Assembly (NCBI GenBank): GCA_027008885.1
Contig: JALVDQ010000389.1
Span: 1 to 23,083 of the forward strand
Reading direction: 5' to 3'
Length of the DNA: 23,083 nt
DNA from: Thiotrichaceae bacterium
GTDB taxonomy: Bacteria; Pseudomonadota; Gammaproteobacteria; Thiotrichales; Thiotrichaceae
This document shows, in pieces, positions 8,065-16,248 of the stretch. The number at the start of each line of letters is the position of its first letter. Position 1 is the stretch's first letter. The notes under the pieces are model-generated. The model was not told the DNA's origin. It did not search any database and saw only the letters and a list, made by a program, of their open reading frames with translations. A program made the translations under genes and the position numbers.

Positions 8065-8733
8065 TTACTTTGCCTGCAATGTCTTTAATGAAATTTTTTT
8101 TATTGAAGGCAGTCGTTTTAGTTCCCTTAGAAACTCTTCATAGGTCTTGTCTTTTTTCAGGCTGATTTTATAGGCGTAGGCATAGTCTTTTTTACCGTCC
8201 TTTAGTTCATCCAGTAAATAATCCTGACAATATTTTTGCATAAACTTTTCAAGATACTGTTTCTCTTTTGAGTTTGTAGACAACCTGAATCTTAATATTC
8301 CCTTGGTTCCCCTGTCAGGTCCCAAAGGAGTAAAATAAAGGGTAATAACTGCCAATGAAAAACCAATGGTACCGATAATTGCTATATCAAAGGCATACGC
8401 CCCACAAGAAATACCGGCTGCCAGTGACGCAAACAGAAAAAGCAAATCACGGGGGTCTTTTAAATTATTTCTGAAACGGACGATCGACATTGCCGCCATA
8501 ATACCCAAACCACGCGCCATGCTATCCCCAATTGACTGGATAATAACGGTAGAAATTATGGCTATGAGCACAATGGACTGGACATAGTGTTTTGAGTAAT
8601 CTTTCCCCTCCAGTGTTTTTTGATAAACAATGGCAAGCAAAGATGAAAGAATGAAAGCCAGCAATATAGTATAAATTAATGTCTGAATATTGGCACTTTC
8701 AGAAGCTGTTTGTACTGTAATAGAATCAAACAT
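8065..8733 (-). CDS. DUF4956 family membrane protein
   Basis: A 222-residue protein with four likely membrane segments (about 17-36, 50-68, 95-113, 115-135) and a soluble C-terminal domain (~140-222) rich in Lys and Glu. The signature is GLGIMAAMSIVRFRNNLKDP (75-94, the last residue of the quote being Pro94) followed by RDLLFLFASLAAGISCG, the most conserved stretch of DUF4956 proteins. The function of the family is unknown. Elsewhere it is often found beside VTC-type polyphosphate polymerase domains and CotH-like proteins; neither is present here. It is the first gene of the operon, one base from the HlyD-type gene, so its product is a natural candidate for the inner-membrane partner of the adaptor/TolC pair. 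The ribosome-binding site is weak (AGGTCGG, rather far upstream). Confidence 0.85.
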   Translation of the reverse strand: MFDSITVQTASESANIQTLIYTILLAFILSSLLAIVYQKTLEGKDYSKHYVQSIVLIAIISTVIIQSIGDSMARGLGIMAAMSIVRFRNNLKDPRDLLFLFASLAAGISCGAYAFDIAIIGTIGFSLAVITLYFTPLGPDRGTKGILRFRLSTNSKEKQYLEKFMQKYCQDYLLDELKDGKKDYAYAYKISLKKDKTYEEFLRELKRLPSIKKISLKTLQAK

Positions 8734-8896
8734 TGGATTGCCGACCTGATTATTTATCTGATTTTTAAGGTTATTTTAATAATTTGTAATATGATACTAC
8801 AGAAGAAACAAGAACAGTCAAGATGATCTCAAAATTTATGACTCTATTAAATAATATACCAGATGAACTGCTGCAAAATGTGGATAGTTAGTATAT

Positions 8897-9634
8897 TCAG
8901 ACTATATTTTTAGCACGTTCTTTAGATTTTTTTGCGACCTTGTCACGGAGGTAAACTGGTTGGGCATTTTCTGCTGTTACGGTGTTATTGGCTAAATATT
9001 CTGATGCCGCGAGTTTTGCAATCGCGTCTGCCCCTGGGTATAACCGTTTTATGTGATGTATATATTCTGGCAGTCCTTCACTGAAAAGGGCATCATGGTA
9101 CGCATCCCAGCCAGATCCACAGATGATAATGCCATTTTTCTGCTGATCCTGTTTTTCACGAGCAAATACCGCTTGCAGCAATTGCTCCGGTTTGCCAAGC
9201 TGCTCTTCCCCGACAAGTCTGGGTGTTCCCTCCTGAAGATCAAAACATCCCCAGTAGACCTCTCCCATACGCGCATCAAGCGCAGAAAAAATCATGCCCT
9301 CTGTTTTATATTGCTGATAAGCCTGTAAAGCCAGTGCCGCCAGTGTTGACACAGGAATCACAGGTTTGTCAATAGCAACAGCCACGCCTTGCGCAACACC
9401 CGCCGCAATCCGGAGACCGGTAAAGGCTCCCGGTCCCCTGCTAAAAGCAATGGCATCGACTTCACTGAGTTCAAGATTCGCTTCGCCGAGCACTTCTTGC
9501 ATCATCGGCAGAATGAGTCTGGTATGTTCGCGTGGCGCAAGCTGGAAGCGGCTCACGATTTTATCACCTGCGGCATCCAGTAGCAGTGCTGCTGAACAGG
9601 CTTCGGTTGCTGTTTCAATTGCCAGTATTTTCAT
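8897..9634 (-). CDS. tsaB: tRNA t6A synthesis protein TsaB
   Basis: A 245-residue ASKHA-fold protein (E. coli TsaB is 231). TsaB dimerises with TsaD and, with TsaE and TsaC, makes the N6-threonylcarbamoyl group on A37 of ANN-decoding tRNAs. It begins MKILAIETATEACSAAL and contains REHTRLILPM and FSRGPGAFTGLRI, all typical of TsaB. It keeps the extra C-terminal part ending in a basic KKSKERAK tail. Its ATG lies 20 bp inside the 3' end of yoaA, with an AGGTGA ribosome-binding site in the yoaA coding sequence, so the two are translationally linked. Helicase plus tsaB is a recurring gammaproteobacterial gene pair. Confidence 0.96.
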   Translation of the reverse strand: MKILAIETATEACSAALLLDAAGDKIVSRFQLAPREHTRLILPMMQEVLGEANLELSEVDAIAFSRGPGAFTGLRIAAGVAQGVAVAIDKPVIPVSTLAALALQAYQQYKTEGMIFSALDARMGEVYWGCFDLQEGTPRLVGEEQLGKPEQLLQAVFAREKQDQQKNGIIICGSGWDAYHDALFSEGLPEYIHHIKRLYPGADAIAKLAASEYLANNTVTAENAQPVYLRDKVAKKSKERAKNIV

Positions 9635-11597
9635 GTTTTTTCACCTGTTCAGGGATTGATTCAGCCTGTTTTTTATCTTTAAGTAACTTAAAAAAACGCT
9701 GCACAACCTCAAGTTGACTGGTGCGTGGAACTCTCGGCAGGCTCTCCAGAAAGGTTGTGCCATAACGCTTGCTGCGTAAACGCGGATCACAGATAACCAG
9801 CAAACCTTTGTCGTTATCATCCCTGATGAGTCTTCCAACGCCCTGTTTCAAGGTAATCACTGCCTGTGGTAACTGGTATTCGACAAAAGGGTTTCCACCA
9901 CTTTCACGGATAGATTTAATGCGTGCTTCAAGCACCGGATCACCTGGCGATGCAAAAGGCAACTTGTCGATAATGACACAACTGAGCGCCTCACCCCGTA
10001 CATCCACACCTTCCCAGAAACTGCTGGTTCCAAGCAAGACCGCATTCCCCAGTTTGCAAAATTTTCTGATCATGTCTGCTTGTGAAGATTCACCCTGAAC
10101 CAGAATAGGAAAATCAATCGCATCTTTCAGTAACTCAGCTGCCTGATTTAAGGCACGATAACTGGTAAACAGCATAAACGTGCGTCCCTCGCAAGCTTCG
10201 ATGACCGGAATGGCTGCATCAACTAGCGCTGCAACAAAACCTTCCATGTGTGGCTCTGGTATATTGGGGGGCGCATACAGCAAGGCATTATTCCAGTAAT
10301 CAAAAGGACTGTCTAACAACAGTTCTGCTGGTTCCTGCAAGCCGATGCGACGTGTAAAATGCTCAAAAGACTGTCCAACGGCAAGGGTTGCCGAGGTTAA
10401 AACCCAGGCACATGGCCAACTTTCAACATGCTTTCTAAAGGTATCAGAAATATCTAGTGGTGTTGATACAAGAGAAAAAGAGCGCGTAAAGGTTTCATAC
10501 CATTGCACTGTTCCTTCCCTGGGATTATGCAGATTATTGAGGCGCTGATTTTGCTGTTGCAGGCGCTCATAACACGATTCAAGTCCTTTGCTGCGATCTG
10601 CTGCGATCTTTAGCAAATCAAGTAAAGAGTCAAATATATCTTGTAAGTGATTGATTTCATTTTTTATGCCAGGCTTTGATTTAATTTTGTACCAGGGTTC
10701 ACGCAAACCTGGCTTGTCCATTGCCAAACGCAAATCCTTGACGCATTTATCCAGCTCGGATAATTTGTCTCTCAAATCCGGCATATCGGATGCGCTGACC
10801 AATGCTTCGCTTAATGTATCCCTGGAAAGTTCCAGCAACTGCCGAGAACTCAATGTCTCACTAAAAAAACTGGAGGCGATTTCAGGGAGTTGATGTGCCT
10901 CGTCCAGAATGACCGCATTCGCGCTAGGTAAAAGCTCTCCAAAACCTTCTTCCTTTAATGCCAGGTCAGCAAAGAAAAGATGGTGATTGACGACGACAAC
11001 ATCCGCCTCCTGAGCCTTTCTGCGAGCTTTTACAACAAAGCAGGTTTCATAGTCCTGACACTCGGAACCGAGACAGTTGTCGGCAGTTGAAGTTACATGC
11101 TGCCAAACTTCTGCGTCACGCGGTACACTGTTTAGCTCAGAGACATCCCCTGCGATTGTCATTACCTGCCAATCGACAATTCGCTTCAAATAAGACAGGG
11201 ATCTGCGGTCAGAAAAACGCCCCTCAGATTGAGCCCGATGCAGACGATAGCTGCATAGATAGTTCGACCTTCCCTTTAATAAAGCCGTTTTAGTATCTGT
11301 TTTTAAGGCTTTTTTTACAATCGGTAAATCTTTTGAGTAAAGCTGATCCTGTAATGTTTTGGTGCCTGTGGAAACAATAACCCGACCACCTGAAGCAACC
11401 GCAGGTACAAGATAGGCAAAGGTTTTTCCAACACCTGTACCCGCTTCAATAACCGCCGATGCTTGCTTGTCAAAGGCATCCACAACCGCAGCAAGCATTT
11501 GCTGTTGTTGCTGACGAACCTGAAAACCGGAAATAGCTTTGGCTAATGGTCCCTTTTCTCCCAGTAATTCTTTAATCTGCCTGTTTGATCGACTCAT
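9615..11597 (-). CDS. yoaA: YoaA/DinG-family Fe-S DNA helicase
   Basis: A 660-residue superfamily 2 helicase of the XPD/DinG group. Motifs are Walker A EAGTGVGKT (51-59), VNHHLFFADLAL (203-214), the Walker B box DEAH (232-235), TSSFWEGVDVRGE and ITLKQGVGRLIRD near the C-terminus. Four cysteines at 115, 175, 180 and 186 (NYLC, NCLGSECQDYETC) match the ligands of the 4Fe-4S cluster, so the cluster should be intact. The pattern NCLGSEC...CFVVKAR...DVVVVNHH is closer to E. coli YoaA than DinG. In E. coli YoaA works with the HolC clamp-loader subunit in repairing stalled forks. The gene lies 16 bp after the lipoprotein gene and overlaps tsaB, so it appears to be third in the mrcB operon. Confidence 0.93.
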   Translation of the reverse strand: MSRSNRQIKELLGEKGPLAKAISGFQVRQQQQQMLAAVVDAFDKQASAVIEAGTGVGKTFAYLVPAVASGGRVIVSTGTKTLQDQLYSKDLPIVKKALKTDTKTALLKGRSNYLCSYRLHRAQSEGRFSDRRSLSYLKRIVDWQVMTIAGDVSELNSVPRDAEVWQHVTSTADNCLGSECQDYETCFVVKARRKAQEADVVVVNHHLFFADLALKEEGFGELLPSANAVILDEAHQLPEIASSFFSETLSSRQLLELSRDTLSEALVSASDMPDLRDKLSELDKCVKDLRLAMDKPGLREPWYKIKSKPGIKNEINHLQDIFDSLLDLLKIAADRSKGLESCYERLQQQNQRLNNLHNPREGTVQWYETFTRSFSLVSTPLDISDTFRKHVESWPCAWVLTSATLAVGQSFEHFTRRIGLQEPAELLLDSPFDYWNNALLYAPPNIPEPHMEGFVAALVDAAIPVIEACEGRTFMLFTSYRALNQAAELLKDAIDFPILVQGESSQADMIRKFCKLGNAVLLGTSSFWEGVDVRGEALSCVIIDKLPFASPGDPVLEARIKSIRESGGNPFVEYQLPQAVITLKQGVGRLIRDDNDKGLLVICDPRLRSKRYGTTFLESLPRVPRTSQLEVVQRFFKLLKDKKQAESIPEQVKKHENTGN

Positions 11598-11613
11598 GGA
11601 TAAATCCGCTTAA

Positions 11614-12486
11614 TTATGGATTTATCTTAAAATAGTCAATCGCTTCTTTAACAACAACGGTATCTCCAGATTTGAGTCCTGCTTTTTTTATCAGCATCCA
11701 GTTTTTTGCAATGATGTAATCCCTGTTTGTATTACTGATCGACTTCTTCGCCATGCTAATTGCCTGAGTGTAATTCTTCTTCGCATAATTAGCCCGGGCA
11801 AGTTGGTACCATAGATCCGGATTTTCCGGCTCTATTCGCAAACCGCGCTCCAGTTCATCAATCGCAGAGGATGTACGACCTATCGCCAGATCAGCACGCG
11901 CCTTAACCAGCAAGGCTTTTACGGCAGAAGAAGTTTGCTTTGGAACGGGTTTTCGCACAGAGGGCTTAACCGGTTTGACACGACTTAAAACGGGTGTAGG
12001 CGCAGACGCAGTTCTGGATGATTTATGCTTTGCTTGCTCACTGCTGCTATCATCCGGAATATTTGCATAAGGATCTGTATCGACAACATATTTTTGTTTT
12101 ATCTCTTCTTCCCGTTTTTTTGCTTGCTCTTCGTCAGTCACAGTAACCGCCGCGACCTCTTTTTGGGTAATCACCGTATCCTCAACCTTATTCGGTGAAT
12201 ATTTATGTACCTCGGGCTTGTAAGGTTTTACGGTAACCCTGGGGACTTTAGGCTTTGCAGGTGCAACTGGAGGCGGTGTATATCTGGGAGCTGGCTGGGG
12301 CATTCTGGCAGCCGGAATTTCAGGTATTTGAGGCAGATGCTGAGGACGATGAGATTGTGATCTCTGGTAAACATAATCACTATCATTGGCATTAGTCGAG
12401 CAGGCGCTTAATATGCCCAGCACAACAAGTAGTTGAACTACAATTATAGTATTTTTATATCGGCTTATATTATTAATCATTATCAT
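11614..12486 (-). CDS. LpoP-like TPR lipoprotein, probable PBP1b activator
   Basis: A 290-residue predicted outer-membrane lipoprotein. A hydrophobic signal ends in the lipobox LSAC with lipidated Cys29. Residues 30-185 are low-complexity, rich in Pro, Lys, Gln and Val: a likely disordered stalk able to cross peptidoglycan. Residues ~187-254 contain two TPR-type helical pairs (AIGRTSSAIDELERGLRIEP, then YAKKNYTQAISMAKKSI), and a capping region follows. In Pseudomonas the lipoprotein activator LpoP has this design and is encoded beside the PBP1b gene; here mrcB ends 97 bp upstream on the same strand. Activator function is inferred from architecture and synteny. No clear Shine-Dalgarno precedes the ATG; the upstream bases form an imperfect direct repeat (TATCATCGTTATTCAT, then TATCGTCGTTATCATA). 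Confidence 0.78.
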   Translation of the reverse strand: MIMINNISRYKNTIIVVQLLVVLGILSACSTNANDSDYVYQRSQSHRPQHLPQIPEIPAARMPQPAPRYTPPPVAPAKPKVPRVTVKPYKPEVHKYSPNKVEDTVITQKEVAAVTVTDEEQAKKREEEIKQKYVVDTDPYANIPDDSSSEQAKHKSSRTASAPTPVLSRVKPVKPSVRKPVPKQTSSAVKALLVKARADLAIGRTSSAIDELERGLRIEPENPDLWYQLARANYAKKNYTQAISMAKKSISNTNRDYIIAKNWMLIKKAGLKSGDTVVVKEAIDYFKINP

Positions 12487-12511
12487 CGTTATTCATTATC
12501 GTCGTTATCAT

Positions 12512-12544
12512 ATTAAAAATGTATCAAAAAGAGGGGGGATGGGT
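12512..12544 (-). repeat. Dispersed ACCCATCCCCCC element, copy 4
   Basis: On the minus strand the core is at 12544-12533, followed by TC, five T and GATACATTTTTAA. It lies in the 97-bp gap between mrcB and the LpoP-like gene, inside a presumed operon and in the same direction as transcription. The mRNA would therefore carry a C-rich then U-rich stretch between the two genes. Confidence 0.82.
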
Positions 12545-12583
12545 AGTTTACTCCTAAACCCCATAAACTCCGGTTTGCTTGAG

Positions 12584-15058
12584 TTAGCGCCTCATTAAAT
12601 CATCTATCCATGAACTGGGATCATGTTGCTTTTGTGGCTGACGCTTTATCTGCTTATTATTGTTCCAGATTCTGGCACCCGGTCTTTCCGCATTCATCCT
12701 TGCAGTCCGGTCTTGCTGGCGATTAACTGGCTTCTCCCATGAAGGACGCGAAGTCTGGGTGGGTGTTTCATAATAAATATCAGTACAACGATGCACTTTT
12801 TTGGGTTCAGAGCCCACCGCAAAAGGTAAAATAACGGGTGTTCCACACGCCGGGTTGTATAACAGCCCCGATTTCTTGTCAACCTTATAGAACCGCAATC
12901 CCCTGGGTCGTTTAGGTTTAAAGGGCTTGGTTTGTATGGAGTTAATAAAATCTGCCCAAACTTTCAAGGCACCATCACCTCCGGTTAATCCTGTGGGTTT
13001 ATTATCATCCCTGCCAACCCAGACCGAAACAACGTGCTGCCCCGTAAAACCAGCAAACCAGCTATCTATATTCCTATTCGTGGTGCCTGTTTTACCCGCG
13101 GCATTTTTCCACGCAGGCAAGACTTTTGCCAGATATTTTGCTGTGCCTTCCTTGGTAATTTTATTCATTACATAAGTCAGCAGATAGATGCTCCTTTCAC
13201 TGGCAACCTGTTTTACCTGTAAAGGATAGCGCCTTAATGGCTTGCCATAAGAATCCATGACACTACGAATTGCAGTTAAAGGAGTATATGTACCCCTTGC
13301 TGCAATTGTTTGATATATTTGCTGAACCTCCATTGGAGTCATCTGGATAGCACCTAATAATAGTGATGGATTAGGAGCTATATCCCTGTGCAGACCCAAA
13401 GCATGAAGTTCGTCAATAACATGATCCAGACCCAGGGTGATCCCAATTCGTACTGTCGGGGTATTCATGGAATACAACAGTGCTTTCTGGAACGTCACCA
13501 TACCCAAATCGCGCCCACTATAATTTTTAGGCTTCCAGAGTCTTGTTTTTGAAAGACGCACAGTAACCGGACCGCCATCAATCGGAGTGCCGAGGTTATA
13601 CATTTTGGATTCCAGAGCCGCCAGATAAACCGCCGGCTTGATCAGTGATCCTATCTGCCGCGAAGCATTAATGGCGCGGTTATAACCTGCAAAACGGGCA
13701 TCTCGTCCGCCAACCAGGGCAATGATTTCAGCACCCTGAACGTTACTCACAACCATTGCGGCATTGAGCTTGCCGCGACGAATACGTTTTGCCCTTTCCA
13801 GTTTTCTAACCCGTCTCCTCAGTACCTTTTCTGCCTTGATCTGAATGATTGGATCCATTGAAGTAAAGATCAGCAAGCCCTCAGAGCGTAAATCTTCTTC
13901 CTGGTAGTCCCGTTGCAGTTGCCTGCGCACCAGTTCCAGATAGGCAGGGAAAGGACTCACACTTGGCGGTGAATTTTTGGTAACACCCAGTGGTTTCTTT
14001 TTCAGGCGTGCAACCTGTTGTGCCTCCAGTACACCCTCTTTTGCCATCACATCAAGTACAAAATTGCGGCGCTTTACCGCAGCGTTGGGGTGGATTCTGG
14101 GATTATAAACAGACGGTCCCTTGGCAAGACCAATCAGAAGAGCCACCTGTTCAATCGTCAATTCTGTCATTGGCTTGTTAAAATAAAACTGCGATGCCAG
14201 ACCAAAGCCGTGAATGGAACGCTTGCCATTTTGACCCAGATAAATTTCATTCAGATAGGCTTCCAGTATTTCTTTTTTGCTGTAATGAAGTTCCAGCAAA
14301 ATAGCCATAATCGCCTCATTAATTTTTCTGCTATAACTTTTTTCATTGGTCAGAAAAAAGTTTTTAACCAGTTGTTGTGTCAGGGTACTTGCGCCCTGCA
14401 CTTTTCTGCCTGCTTTCATATTTGCCAGCAGCGCGCGCATTATTGATTTAAGATTAACGCCAAAGTGCTCAAAAAATTTCTTGTCTTCTACCGCCACCAG
14501 ACCTTTCGAGAGTAGCGGCGTCACTTTATCCAGCTTGACGAGAACCCTGTCTTCATTATGGCTTGGATAAAAGTTACCGATAAGTACCGGTTCCAGACGC
14601 ATCAGGGTAAGTTGCTCCGTACTTTCAGTATTTCTTAGCCTGGCTATCTTGCCGCGGCGAATATCGACACGGATACGCCTTGAAATTTCCTGGTCATCCG
14701 CAAACTGAAAGCCACGAGTCTGAATAAAAAATGTGTTTTTATCGCGTTTATATTGCCCCGTGCCAACAATATGGGTAACAAAAGTATAATTTAGCAGTTG
14801 CAACTCTTTTTGCAGATCATCTGCTAGCAGTCTTTTTCCTTCATACAGCTCCAGTGGTCGCGCAAAAACACGCGCGGGCAATGCCCAGCGCTTGCCTTCA
14901 AACTGTTTACGGACTTTATCATCAAGTTGCAATACATAGGCTGCTGCAAACAAAGAGCCAATAACAATGCCTATCAGTATAAAAATTCGGGCAATACGCC
15001 ATATTCCGTACAAAAAGGAACCCACGATTTTATGTAACGGTCTTCTTGTTTTACTCAT
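12584..15058 (-). CDS. mrcB: Penicillin-binding protein 1b (bifunctional)
   Basis: An 824-residue class A penicillin-binding protein that polymerises lipid II and cross-links the glycan strands. It has a short basic cytosolic tail, one membrane segment (~22-43), and a UB2H-type regulatory domain (~60-150, RVFARPLELYEG), the docking site for Lpo activators in E. coli PBP1b. The GT51 glycosyltransferase domain (~165-345) contains VAVEDKKFFEHFG with catalytic Glu191. The transpeptidase domain has GSLIKP with nucleophile Ser471, SMN (530-532) and KTGTT (656-660). The final ~110 residues are basic, Gln-rich and contain two Cys in the N-P-A-C-G-T and H-R-C-T contexts. AGGAAG precedes the ATG. The UB2H domain plus the downstream LpoP-like gene support PBP1b over PBP1a. 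Confidence 0.96.
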   Translation of the reverse strand: MSKTRRPLHKIVGSFLYGIWRIARIFILIGIVIGSLFAAAYVLQLDDKVRKQFEGKRWALPARVFARPLELYEGKRLLADDLQKELQLLNYTFVTHIVGTGQYKRDKNTFFIQTRGFQFADDQEISRRIRVDIRRGKIARLRNTESTEQLTLMRLEPVLIGNFYPSHNEDRVLVKLDKVTPLLSKGLVAVEDKKFFEHFGVNLKSIMRALLANMKAGRKVQGASTLTQQLVKNFFLTNEKSYSRKINEAIMAILLELHYSKKEILEAYLNEIYLGQNGKRSIHGFGLASQFYFNKPMTELTIEQVALLIGLAKGPSVYNPRIHPNAAVKRRNFVLDVMAKEGVLEAQQVARLKKKPLGVTKNSPPSVSPFPAYLELVRRQLQRDYQEEDLRSEGLLIFTSMDPIIQIKAEKVLRRRVRKLERAKRIRRGKLNAAMVVSNVQGAEIIALVGGRDARFAGYNRAINASRQIGSLIKPAVYLAALESKMYNLGTPIDGGPVTVRLSKTRLWKPKNYSGRDLGMVTFQKALLYSMNTPTVRIGITLGLDHVIDELHALGLHRDIAPNPSLLLGAIQMTPMEVQQIYQTIAARGTYTPLTAIRSVMDSYGKPLRRYPLQVKQVASERSIYLLTYVMNKITKEGTAKYLAKVLPAWKNAAGKTGTTNRNIDSWFAGFTGQHVVSVWVGRDDNKPTGLTGGDGALKVWADFINSIQTKPFKPKRPRGLRFYKVDKKSGLLYNPACGTPVILPFAVGSEPKKVHRCTDIYYETPTQTSRPSWEKPVNRQQDRTARMNAERPGARIWNNNKQIKRQPQKQHDPSSWIDDLMRR

Positions 15059-15631
15059 GACTTCCTGTTCTGATGTCTATTCATCTTCACTTTTTTCTAC
15101 TCTGGTTTTGGTGTGAATTTCAAGGTTTTGAAGTAATTCTGTCAGTTAATTTTTGCGACAGCAGTAATCTGCGAATAACTCCGGTTAAGCTTATTTTGAT
15201 CAGGTCATTATTTTTTCTGCCAATCCCCTTGCTAATCCGATAAGAAATAAACCTGTTGGTCGACTCAGTCTATGGACTGGATTAGCATATGTATGCTTAA
15301 CTATGAATGACTATACCACAAGCACATAGTTCAGGCAGATTCTACAATAATTTATTGCAGCACTCCAAATAATGCTAATGACTTAATACTACCACGACAA
15401 AAACAGTTAAGGTCATGTAAATTAATGCATTGATATAATCCTGAGCCCTGCGAGACAACAACTTGTAATGCCATAAAACTCTCTGCAATATGAATCATTC
15501 TTCCCAGGAGCTTGTCCGAGAAAGTTCTTATATTAAATATTAAGCATTTATCAACAAGACTTACAGGACAAAACGAACTTTTTTATTGCTAACAGGTCGT
15601 TAATAACAAGAAAAATAATTTGGGCTAAAAA
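15059..15631. other. Long divergent intergenic region with inverted repeats
   Basis: 573 bp between divergent mrcB and the NlpC/P60 gene, with no supported gene. It contains a nested structure: TGCTAATCC (15230-15238) against GGATTAGCA (15279-15287), with CAGTC-TATG-GACTG (15266-15279) directly beside the second arm. A second inverted repeat is AACTATG (15299-15305) with CATAGTT (15325-15331). A TATAAT at 15434-15439 points toward the NlpC gene but lacks a good -35. The size and folding potential would fit regulatory DNA or a small RNA, but nothing was recognised. Confidence 0.45.
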
Positions 15632-16189
15632 ATGAAAAGAATAATTATAATCTCTTTTGTACTTCTCTTCACAGTTTATATGAGTGCTTGCTCACAGGTA
15701 TCACAGCACTCTTCTGCAAACCGCGTTCGACCTTATGCCTCATCACATCAACAAGGTGCATGGCAATATTCGCAACGCAGGCAATTACCACAGCGGCCAC
15801 CTCTCGGTACGAATAATCCGACCAGAAAACTGATGGTGAGAATTGCCAAAAGCACGCTTGGCGCGCCCTATAAATGGGGAGGCAACAATCCACAGCAAGG
15901 ATTCGATTGCAGTGGTTTAATGACTTATATCCATAAAAATGCCCTGGGACTGCATATTCCCAGAACTGCCGCGCAACAACGTGACAAAAGTCGTACTATC
16001 AGCTACGAACAACTTCAGCCTGGTGATATGTTATTTTTCAAAACCAGTGCAAAGTCTAACCATGTTGGAATTTACATAGGCGAGCGGCAGTTTATTCATG
16101 CACCTTCCAGTGGCAAACGGGTTCATATTTCCAGCATGGATTCCGCCTACTGGTATAAAAGATTCGTAAAATTTGGCACATTTCTTTGA
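15632..16189 (+). CDS. NlpC/P60 family lipoprotein hydrolase
   Basis: A 185-residue lipoprotein with a C-terminal NlpC/P60 cysteine peptidase domain. The signal peptide ends in the lipobox MSAC (Cys20). A Gln/Ser/Arg-rich linker runs to ~60. The catalytic domain has Cys93 in GFDCSGL, His144 in SNHVGIYIG and the third polar residue His156 in FIHAPS: a complete Cys-His-His triad. The preceding APYKWGG and LQPGDMLFF motifs are as expected. It resembles the gammaproteobacterial MepS (Spr)/NlpC group, which cuts peptide cross-links or stems in peptidoglycan; the exact bond is not shown by sequence. It is divergent from mrcB and convergent with bioA. The ribosome-binding site is weak. Confidence 0.93.
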   Translation: MKRIIIISFVLLFTVYMSACSQVSQHSSANRVRPYASSHQQGAWQYSQRRQLPQRPPLGTNNPTRKLMVRIAKSTLGAPYKWGGNNPQQGFDCSGLMTYIHKNALGLHIPRTAAQQRDKSRTISYEQLQPGDMLFFKTSAKSNHVGIYIGERQFIHAPSSGKRVHISSMDSAYWYKRFVKFGTFL

Positions 16190-16248
16190 TATATCGGGGC
16201 AGATCAGAATTGTATATAAAATGACCGGGGAGCTTACCGTGGAAACGC

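Noticed and set aside
8823..8891. 23-codon plus-strand frame between tsaB and the DUF4956 gene
   Set aside because: Too short, AT-rich, with no recognisable homology; open by chance.
16190..16248. Intrinsic terminator between the convergent NlpC/P60 and bioA genes
   Set aside because: The 59-bp gap has no clear GC-rich hairpin followed by a T run.
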